Positions 1 to 5,364 of a stretch of 5,364 nucleotides of DNA are shown here, piece after piece. Positions within the stretch are counted from its first letter, which is position 1; the number at the start of each line of letters is the position of its first letter. Below the pieces are notes generated by a model. It worked only from the letters and a program-made list of their open reading frames with translations. It was not told the DNA's origin and made no database searches. The translations under genes were made by a program, and so were the position numbers. Source of the stretch: Bacteroidales bacterium (GTDB lineage Bacteria; Bacteroidota; Bacteroidia; Bacteroidales; SM23-62); assembly GCA_016783865.1 (NCBI GenBank), contig JADHVS010000289.1:1-5364 (forward strand). The letters are read 5' to 3'.

Positions 1-307
1 ATCTATATGATTCATTAGGCAACAAGTGTTAGACTAAAGAAAAGTGAAAAGGTTTCCAAAATAGTTAATGTGAATAAGGTATTAAGTTGTGGTTCCCCAC
101 GCTTCGGCGACATCGCGCCAAAGCAGATTCGCCTTCCGCTTTCGATTCAAGCCATAGTGCTGTCACTACAGCGCGACGTCGGTCGTCCCTTTTTATGGAC
201 TTCGGCGCAATTACCCTCCCCGCATTCATACCCGGATTCACATCTGAGCCTGCAAGTATCCCGACTTGTCAGGTGTAGACGGGGCTTTCTGCGTAGGCAG
301 GTAAATA
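1..307. other. Non-coding region downstream of the operon, with GC-rich block at about 95-300
   Basis: No gene is supported. Positions 1-94 are AT-rich; about 95-300 are abruptly GC-rich with many short inverted repeats. These include a bulged hairpin at 249-273 (CCTG-CAAGT / ACTTG-T-CAGG around ATCCCG), CTGC/GCAG at 289-300, and GTGCTG/CAGCGC near 158-175. The hairpins at 289-300 and 249-273 lie 7-59 nt past the stop of the barrel gene and could help end its transcript, but no U-run follows. Short frames exist on both strands, including a 54-codon minus-strand frame at 229-65 with many Arg and Ala codons, but none has a ribosome binding site or a recognisable family. The block could be a dispersed repeat or a decayed gene. 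Confidence 0.4.
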
Positions 308-2176
308 TTAGAACTTTAGCGTAAACGCAATCCCTGCGAAGAAATCGTCTTCATCGCCATACCCACCCAAGTCAATCTGCAAATTTTCTGAGTGGCTGTA
401 GCCAATTCCAACCGAAAAGCGTTTTTTACCTATGATATTTTCTGTGCGTTCACTTGTTGATTTATAATAGTTATTATCTATATCAACGCTGACATCTCCG
501 TCTCCGTACTCTATGATTTCAGTGTACGGGTAGGAATCAGTGATTTGTTTTTTATCCCTTACAATAGTCTGAGTAGAGAAGAATGTTGTCCCAATACGGA
601 AACTGAAATTTCGCAGACTAAAAGGATCATTCTCGGTTAAATCATCGTCTGGCATACTGAATTCCAAGCCCACAGGTATTTTGTACATTGAAACTTGTGT
701 TTCATAAGTTCTGTCTGCGTCAAGTTTGCTGGTTTCTGTTTCGGTATAATCTTGCCAGTCATCAAAGTTACCATTGTATATGTATTCCGTTTCAATGGTT
801 GATTCAGAAACAAAATCAGTCTCTCTTGATGTTTGGCGGTAACTATAGAACGCTCCAATACCGAAGTTGATAACATCCCCGATAGGAACTTGCAAACGTC
901 CAAACAAATCCATACTGCTACCAGTGATATCACCAATATCATTATGGTAATGATGTTCTGAGTATGCTTCGCTCCAATCAGTATTTGTAGTATCGGTATA
1001 ATTTCTGTTTTTTGTCCAGTCAAGCTGATTGTCACTGGATGACTCGTAGTCACCGAATGATTTCCCCAGCATGGTTCCCACTTGAAAGAATCCATCATTT
1101 TTTCTTTCATCACGAGAATTGAATACACGCTTGACAGATCCACCTATCTGGTGCATACTTCCGCTCTCCTCAATCAGGCTTTTATATGTCTCTACGATTG
1201 TGCCTGTTTCATAGTCCTGCATATCTGCATCGTCATACAGAGTATAATCACCTGAGTAGTAATCATTAGTCTTAATTCGGCCATTTATCAGTTTCTGATT
1301 GATGAGATCCGCTCTTAACTCCAGGCCTATGTCGATCATGAAAGCAATATGCGATTTTGCGTAGGAATCCTCTTTTGTTGTCAGAAAGTCTCCATTTTCT
1401 GCATAGGTATAGTCTGAATATTCTTCTTCCATGATGTAGTGTGTTGTGGCTTCATCAAATCCGTAGTTGAAACCTTCAATCCAAATATTACCGTACCAAG
1501 GATCCCAAATCCAATACCCCCCAGAAGCACCATGCAATAGATCTCCAAAACCGAATACTCCCATCTCTGTCCGGGCTTCATCATCTTCACTGATTTCATG
1601 GTCAAAAGCCAATTTCCATCCTAGAGTCATGGGTCCCATTTTGAGATTATTATTGAGAATGAAAGCCGATCTTCGGTCTATATCATAATTGATATATTTT
1701 CCTGATGAGATATTTTTGGTGTCATAGAGCCCGTCACCATCCTGGTCATAATAATTGGTGGAGCTATATTCATACTCTCCTTCACCATCGTACGCATTCT
1801 CGGCTTCTTTTGAGTTTCTCAACCTTAGAAGGAAAGAATGTTTCAGAAATCCGAATAGGGGATTTTTAAAAGAAAGGCCAATCGGAAAATCCTTTAAAAA
1901 ATCATTACGGATTTGCTCTTGTGACTGCATTATTGAATCTTCATTCCACAATCCAATTTCTTCAAATGAACTCTCATCAAGATTGAAATCAGCAAGGTTT
2001 GTGAAGAAATACATTCCATCCACGAACCGCAGTTCAATGGGATCGTATATGAGATCCCAGTCATCCTGAATGATATTGCCCAAGGATTGACTGCGAATTG
2101 ATGTCGGTTCTTGAGCATTACCAAAAGTTGCTAAACCAATTATAAAAAGTGCGGTAATTAAAATTGTTTTTTTCAT
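308..2176 (-). CDS. Predicted outer-membrane beta-barrel protein, function unknown
   Basis: A 622-residue protein. The start at 2176 is chosen because an AGGAGG site lies 8 nt upstream and the protein then opens with a clean signal peptide: KK at residues 2-3, a hydrophobic core at 5-18, and a likely cleavage GNA|QEP after Ala21. The in-frame TTG at 2200 would add eight residues ahead of it and is less likely. The mature protein alternates amphipathic, probably beta-strand segments (for example 96-120, 171-192, 277-290, 421-446, 496-507, 522-535, 585-622) with long acidic loops rich in Tyr, Thr, Asp and Glu. It ends in Phe (FTLKF), the usual C-terminal signature of BAM-assembled barrels. The start of the mature chain (RSQSLGNIIQDDWDLIYDP) resembles the N-termini of FCB-group outer-membrane barrel proteins. 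A DQDGDGLYD motif (144-152) matches Asp-rich calcium-binding loops. It lies 13 nt downstream of the FN3 lipoprotein gene and is probably co-translated with it. The barrel location is inferred from these features; no substrate or specific family is recognised. Confidence 0.75.
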   Translation of the reverse strand: MKKTILITALFIIGLATFGNAQEPTSIRSQSLGNIIQDDWDLIYDPIELRFVDGMYFFTNLADFNLDESSFEEIGLWNEDSIMQSQEQIRNDFLKDFPIGLSFKNPLFGFLKHSFLLRLRNSKEAENAYDGEGEYEYSSTNYYDQDGDGLYDTKNISSGKYINYDIDRRSAFILNNNLKMGPMTLGWKLAFDHEISEDDEARTEMGVFGFGDLLHGASGGYWIWDPWYGNIWIEGFNYGFDEATTHYIMEEEYSDYTYAENGDFLTTKEDSYAKSHIAFMIDIGLELRADLINQKLINGRIKTNDYYSGDYTLYDDADMQDYETGTIVETYKSLIEESGSMHQIGGSVKRVFNSRDERKNDGFFQVGTMLGKSFGDYESSSDNQLDWTKNRNYTDTTNTDWSEAYSEHHYHNDIGDITGSSMDLFGRLQVPIGDVINFGIGAFYSYRQTSRETDFVSESTIETEYIYNGNFDDWQDYTETETSKLDADRTYETQVSMYKIPVGLEFSMPDDDLTENDPFSLRNFSFRIGTTFFSTQTIVRDKKQITDSYPYTEIIEYGDGDVSVDIDNNYYKSTSERTENIIGKKRFSVGIGYSHSENLQIDLGGYGDEDDFFAGIAFTLKF

Positions 2177-2183
2177 TGGTAAA

Positions 2184-2191
2184 TCCTCCTT
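2184..2191 (-). promoter_or_regulatory. Shine-Dalgarno of the barrel gene, overlapping the upstream stop codon
   Basis: On the minus strand this reads AAGGAGGA, a near-perfect anti-16S match ending 8 nt before the ATG at 2176. The TAA stop of the FN3 lipoprotein (2192-2190) lies inside this site (TAAGGAGG). Ribosomes terminating on the first gene are therefore placed directly on the second start. This decides the start codon at 2176 and supports translational coupling. Confidence 0.85.
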
Positions 2192-4274
2192 AATTGCCAA
2201 TAATCAATTGGACCGTGTGTAAATCAATTCCATAACCAGTGTCGACACTAGAACTATTTTCTACTGTTACAACAACAGAACTATCATATGTATAGGTTGC
2301 AAGATCATTTTCAGATATGAAATATGTTTGCGTAGTCGGTCCATTTTGGATAGGATTAATGACGGTGAAAAAACTACCGTCAATATAAATATTTGCGTAT
2401 TCAGAACTGGAGTTATAATCTCCATCAATCGTGATGATTAGCGTCCCCGTGCAATTTGTAGATACGTTAGGATAAAAATAATGAATAGTTGTGGCACCAC
2501 TTGAATACCAATACTGTTCACTGGTTTCATCAAAATCACAAGAAACTACAGAAATTGTTACCGATGCTTCATTTGAATAATCCGTATAAACCATTCCACT
2601 GTAGTCGTTGTAGGCTCTTACACGGTAGGAGTATGTGCTGTCAAATTCAAAGCCAATAGTATCAGTATCTGTATAACTAGTTGTGTTTGTACTAACGGTA
2701 GCTAATGATTCAAAACCCGTACCTATATATCTCTCAATCTGAAAACCATTTTCCAATGAAGAGTTGTCAGTCCAAGTTAAAGAAACGGTTTTTGCTCCGC
2801 TTATTTGAGAAGCTACAAGATTTGATGGAGGATTAAAATTAAATGTAGCCGATGCTTCATTTGAATAATCCGTATAAACCGTTCCGCTGTAGTCGTTGTA
2901 GGCTCTTACACGGTAGGAGTATGTGCTGTCAATTTCAAAGCCATAAGTTTCAGTATCAACATAAATGGGTGTGTCTGCACCAACGGTAGCCAATGATTCA
3001 AAACCCGTACCTAAATCTCTTTCAATCTCAAATCCGCTTTCCAATGAAGAGTTATCAATCCAAGTTAAAGAAACGGTTTTTGCTCCGGTTATTTGAGAGG
3101 CTACAAGATTTGATGGAGGATTAAAATAAAATTCAAAGGTATTACTGTAACTGGTGTCGGTTTCTTCCCAACTATTAAGTGCCCTTATTCCAATACGGTA
3201 TTGAGGATCTGATGATATGACCGGAATTACCATACTGGTATCATCCCTATCTGCAGAAAGGGTATTGATTGTTAAATATATCCCGGAATAAATGTCTAAT
3301 GTATCAATATTGATATCAAATGATGATTCGGATTCAGTATTGTCGTGCCAGAACAATTCAACTATTTCCGGACTGAGAATTTTAAAATTGATGTTACTTG
3401 GCGCCTGCCAAAGCGGTGTTTTAATTTCAATATCATCCACCTTGTGTGTACCTGTCTTGACAATATTTGCTACTTTGTAAGTGTAATATTGATTTTGGGT
3501 AAGTGCAGTATCCCAGAAAGCTGTTGAATTTTGATCGTTTAGCGTTTCAACTAAAGAATAGTTAATATCCCCACCTTCAATGCCAGAAACTACAATATTA
3601 TCCAATAAGCCATAGCCATAATTTTCAGTGGAATAGAGCCACTGAAGCGTAAGTTGTGTAATGGAACCTGTGTAATAATAGACTGAAAAATACGCCCAAT
3701 AACCACCATAATAGTCATAACCCCAGTGAACAAGATCTTCTCCATTAACATAGAGATAACCATCACCATCATTTACACCCTTACACCAAAATGAAATAAA
3801 GACATTGGAATTTTGAGGAACGGTAATCGTTTTTTCTATATACTCGTATCCGTAATAACCTGTATAAGACCTGGTGGAATAGTTTCCTTCATACACTTCA
3901 CCACTTGTGTCCTCACTTGTAACATACCAACCACCATAATCACCATATTCTATCCAGCCGCCTGGGAATGATCCACTTTCAAATCCTTCGGAGATATTAC
4001 CTTCGTAACCACTTGCTGCTCGAAAGATTTTATAGCACAGAAAATTCTCGTCTGTGCTGGCTTCCCATTCCAGATTAACTTTGTCTGAACGGATTTTCCC
4101 ATTGTAGTATCCCGTTGTGAAATCATCACCATCCATTAGGTTTGATGAATTTATTGTAGGATTTGAATCCGCTTCATCCAGTTCCAATTGAGCGATACCC
4201 ATTGGTGTTTCTTCAGTGCATCCCCAAAATAGGACACTTATAACCAAAGTAATTAGCATTTTTCGATTTTTCAT
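2190..4274 (-). CDS. FN3-domain lipoprotein with inserted jelly-roll-like domain
   Basis: A 694-residue predicted surface or periplasmic lipoprotein. The start at 4274 follows AGGAGG with a 5-nt spacer and gives MKNRK, a hydrophobic stretch, then LFWGC. Cys19 is the likely lipidated residue (the lipobox is atypical, with Trp at -2). Domains: linker 20-60; a first FN3 begun at about 61-96 (VNLEWEAS, YKIFRA) and resumed at about 236-287 (YYTYKVANI); between them at about 97-235 a Tyr/Gly/Trp-rich module starting GFESGSFPGGW and ending LLDNIVVSG, resembling MAM/choice-of-anchor J jelly rolls; FN3-2 at 288-384; FN3-3 at 385-480; FN3-4 at 481-576. FN3-3 and FN3-4 are near-duplicates. Residues 577-694 form an unassigned beta-rich domain with Cys579 and Cys608. 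There is no catalytic signature. Such architectures usually bind proteins or glycans, so an adhesin-like role is inferred. It is the first gene of an apparent two-gene operon with the barrel protein. Domain calls are by eye. Confidence 0.85.
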   Translation of the reverse strand: MKNRKMLITLVISVLFWGCTEETPMGIAQLELDEADSNPTINSSNLMDGDDFTTGYYNGKIRSDKVNLEWEASTDENFLCYKIFRAASGYEGNISEGFESGSFPGGWIEYGDYGGWYVTSEDTSGEVYEGNYSTRSYTGYYGYEYIEKTITVPQNSNVFISFWCKGVNDGDGYLYVNGEDLVHWGYDYYGGYWAYFSVYYYTGSITQLTLQWLYSTENYGYGLLDNIVVSGIEGGDINYSLVETLNDQNSTAFWDTALTQNQYYTYKVANIVKTGTHKVDDIEIKTPLWQAPSNINFKILSPEIVELFWHDNTESESSFDINIDTLDIYSGIYLTINTLSADRDDTSMVIPVISSDPQYRIGIRALNSWEETDTSYSNTFEFYFNPPSNLVASQITGAKTVSLTWIDNSSLESGFEIERDLGTGFESLATVGADTPIYVDTETYGFEIDSTYSYRVRAYNDYSGTVYTDYSNEASATFNFNPPSNLVASQISGAKTVSLTWTDNSSLENGFQIERYIGTGFESLATVSTNTTSYTDTDTIGFEFDSTYSYRVRAYNDYSGMVYTDYSNEASVTISVVSCDFDETSEQYWYSSGATTIHYFYPNVSTNCTGTLIITIDGDYNSSSEYANIYIDGSFFTVINPIQNGPTTQTYFISENDLATYTYDSSVVVTVENSSSVDTGYGIDLHTVQLIIGN
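2561..3127 (-). repeat. Tandem direct repeat encoding two near-identical FN3 domains
   Basis: Two copies, 2561-2839 and 2849-3127, lie in register with a period of 288 bp, exactly 96 codons. A hand alignment gives about 27 mismatches over 279 positions (about 90% identity) and no gaps. Identical blocks include 2561-2592 with 2849-2880 and 2599-2644 with 2887-2932. Over the full 96-residue domains, about 76 residues are identical. The repeat is a recent in-frame duplication of one FN3 domain (residues 385-480 and 481-576) within the lipoprotein gene. Confidence 0.95.
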
Positions 4275-4685
4275 TTTATCCTCCTGCTTATTTTCTATTT
4301 TATCAAATATACCTGCTAATGGCGCGATGGAATCACTTAACTGATATTTATAAAGAATTATCTGGTGATTCAAATTTAAGATATTTTGATTATTCATCTG
4401 TAGGATATAAGTATTTTGTGAGAACCAACAGTTAAAATCTGATTAATTATAATTCTTAAATAATGATCGTTGATAATTATAGATAACAATCCGTACTAAT
4501 TTGATTTTATTAATAATAATACTTCTATCAGTTTATCAAATTGCAACATTCTTACCCGCACCTACATTATTAATCGTATTCAGAATGGGTACCAGAATAT
4601 AATACTTTACAGATACTTATAAAAATCAAATTAGAGGGCAAACCAAAAACAAGTTATCAACAAAATTCCAGACCGGAAAAGACAC
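4275..4685. other. AT-rich intergenic leader, probable promoter region for the two-gene operon
   Basis: No gene is supported here. The sequence is strongly AT-rich, most of all at about 4440-4540. For the minus strand it contains several weak sigma-70-like elements: an exact TATAAT at 4481-4476 and another at 4451-4446, neither with a good -35; TTGATA at 4539-4534 with TATTAA 18 nt downstream; and TTGATT at 4629-4624 with TATTAT 19 nt downstream. In sequence this AT-rich such matches arise by chance, so none is called individually. A promoter is expected here because palindromic elements separate this gene from the preceding one. No riboswitch or operator is recognised. Confidence 0.4.
4280..4285 (-). 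promoter_or_regulatory. Shine-Dalgarno (AGGAGG) of the FN3 lipoprotein gene
   Basis: AGGAGG on the minus strand with a 5-nt spacer (ATAAA) to the ATG at 4274. An in-frame ATG further upstream at 4397 has no recognisable ribosome binding site. Starting there would put 41 mostly polar residues in front of the lipoprotein signal peptide. This site therefore fixes the start at 4274. Confidence 0.85.
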
Positions 4686-4727
4686 AGTTGGTGTGGAGCT
4701 CCACGGCTTCAGCCTGCTCCGCCAACT
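4686..4727. repeat. Imperfect palindrome, REP-like intergenic element
   Basis: AGTTGG (4686-4691) pairs with CCAACT (4722-4727), and GGAGC (4695-4699) with GCTCC (4716-4720). Inside lies GGCT-TC-AGCC (4705-4714). Together this makes a bulged stem of about 15 bp. The left arm also contains a perfect 12-bp palindrome, GTGGAGCTCCAC (4693-4704), giving an alternative fold. The element is GC-rich inside an AT-rich intergenic region, which resembles dispersed repetitive extragenic palindromes. Whether other copies exist in the genome cannot be seen from one window. Confidence 0.55.
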
Positions 4728-4752
4728 AACGGATGGCATCCTTAATATAATC

Positions 4753-4784
4753 TGTAGGGACAACTCTCGCGAGTTGTCCCCACA
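4753..4784 (-). terminator. Strong hairpin after the T9SS gene, possible terminator or REP element
   Basis: GGGACAACTC (4757-4766) and GAGTTGTCCC (4771-4780) are perfect complements around the loop TCGC. After one mismatch the stem extends by TGT/ACA (4753-4755, 4782-4784). It begins 7 nt past the stop codon of the minus-strand gene ending at 4792, where a terminator would be expected. The downstream side on that strand (CAGATTATATTAAGG) lacks a continuous U-run, so it is not a canonical intrinsic terminator. It may instead be a dispersed palindrome grouped with the element at 4686-4727, or may simply protect the transcript 3' end. Confidence 0.45.
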
Positions 4785-4791
4785 CAATTAA

Positions 4792-5364
4792 TTATTTAAT
4801 CAGAATAATCTTGCGATTAACTGCTGAATGCTCCGTCTCGGCTCGCAAAATGTAGATACCACTGGCCATCAGGCTTCCAAATTCATCTTTACCTCGCCAG
4901 GTAAGAAAATGACGCCCCGGTTCCATAATACCGGAATGGAGGGTTGCCACCTGCCCGCCTAACAAGTCATAGACCCGCACGGTTACCTGCATCTGCTCGG
5001 GTATGTTAATCGGAACTGTCGTGCTGGGATTAAACGGGTTAGGGAAATTGGCCTCCAGGCTGAATTGACGCGGCAGCAGGTTTTCTAGCTGCTGGTCGAC
5101 CTGTTCCTGCCTTCCGACAATTACCGCAAATTCAGCGCTACCATAGACCGGCCGGAAAGAGTAGGTATCCGATTCACGCAGGTCCACGGTCCGCAGGTGG
5201 GTTTTATCCAGCAATATTACTGAAAGGTTCCCCGGAATAGCATCGACACCAATCATTTGTAGTTCAGCGGACTTTCGCTCCTGAGCCGTGACCGTGAAGT
5301 CCCAAATTTGAATATCAGTAACCTGAGCACGGATATCACTAACAAAAGCCGGGTAATCGGTATC
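4792..5364 (-). CDS. C-terminal part of a T9SS-sorted secreted protein (5' end beyond window)
   Basis: The reading frame is open from the window edge to TAA at 4794-4792, giving 190 visible residues. The ATG at 5256 is internal: the frame continues upstream through 36 more codons with plausible protein sequence (IQIWDFTVTAQERKSAEL). Visible residues 1-85 look like a beta-rich domain of the cargo protein (LSVILLD, TYSFRPVYGSAEFAVIVG). A linker (about 86-102) leads to ANFPNPFNPSTT near residues 105-116. A FlgD-like Ig fold follows, with the usual signposts VRVYDLLGGQVATL, PGRHFLTWRGKD and ASGIYILRAE, ending RKIILIK. This is the type A sorting domain of the Por/type IX secretion system: it directs transport across the outer membrane and is normally removed or anchored there. 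The function of the cargo part cannot be told from this fragment. By eye its GC content is clearly higher than that of the two genes to the left. Confidence 0.9.
   Translation of the reverse strand, partial: DTDYPAFVSDIRAQVTDIQIWDFTVTAQERKSAELQMIGVDAIPGNLSVILLDKTHLRTVDLRESDTYSFRPVYGSAEFAVIVGRQEQVDQQLENLLPRQFSLEANFPNPFNPSTTVPINIPEQMQVTVRVYDLLGGQVATLHSGIMEPGRHFLTWRGKDEFGSLMASGIYILRAETEHSAVNRKIILIK

Noticed and set aside
70..324. 84-codon plus-strand open frame in the left non-coding region
   Set aside because: It has no Shine-Dalgarno and no recognisable domain, and it runs antisense into the 3' end of the barrel gene. The high GC of the block explains the long frame.
637..1143. 168-codon minus-strand open frame inside the barrel gene
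   Set aside because: It lies in a different frame of a well-supported gene, has an amino-acid composition unlike a real protein and has no ribosome binding site.
2561..3127. Tandem repeat considered as a CRISPR or mobile element
   Set aside because: The repeat unit is exactly 96 codons, in frame, and encodes complete FN3 domains, so it is an internal domain duplication.
4275..4397. In-frame ATG at 4397 extending the FN3 lipoprotein by 41 residues
   Set aside because: No ribosome binding site precedes it, and the extension would bury the lipoprotein signal peptide. The ATG at 4274 has AGGAGG and a proper signal sequence.
4440..4540. Exact TATAAT hexamers as a defined promoter
   Set aside because: Neither has a convincing -35 at proper spacing, and the region is so AT-rich that such hexamers are expected by chance.
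5254..5256. ATG at 5256 as the true start of the T9SS protein
   Set aside because: The frame stays open upstream to the window edge with protein-like sequence, no ribosome binding site or signal peptide is present, and a sorting domain normally ends a much longer protein.

Overview
The window looks like a fragment of an uncultured, Gram-negative bacterium of the Fibrobacteres-Chlorobi-Bacteroidetes (FCB) superphylum. The best fit is Candidatus Marinimicrobia (Neomarinimicrobiota) or a relative such as Calditrichota/KSB1. The rightmost protein ends in a classic type IX secretion (Por) C-terminal sorting domain containing 'NFPNPFNPSTT'. The other two genes encode a secreted lipoprotein and an outer-membrane beta-barrel-like protein. 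Strong AGGAGG Shine-Dalgarno sites argue against typical Bacteroidota, which rarely use them. This placement is inference; no rRNA or marker gene is present.

All genes are on the minus strand, so the transcriptional order runs from high to low coordinates. (1) 5364-4792: the 3' end of a T9SS cargo protein, cut by the window edge. (2) 4791-4275: an intergenic stretch. Its right end holds two GC-rich palindromic elements (4753-4784, 4686-4727); the rest is very AT-rich and probably carries the promoter of the next genes. (3) 4274-2190: a 694-residue lipoprotein built from fibronectin type III (FN3) domains, with a Tyr/Gly-rich jelly-roll-like insertion and a beta-rich C-terminal domain. (4) 2176-308: a 622-residue predicted outer-membrane protein. 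(5) 307-1: non-coding sequence with a GC-rich block at about 95-300.

The lipoprotein and the outer-membrane protein are almost certainly one operon. Only 13 nt separate them, and the stop codon of the first overlaps the Shine-Dalgarno of the second, which implies translational coupling. A reasonable hypothesis is a two-part cell-surface system, with an FN3/jelly-roll adhesin or glycan-binding lipoprotein paired with its own barrel. No experimentally characterised homologue is recognised, so the function is open. The most notable features are the domain inserted inside an FN3 fold, a recent tandem FN3 duplication (90% DNA identity) whose differences are mostly non-synonymous and clustered in one short segment, and the intergenic palindromes.
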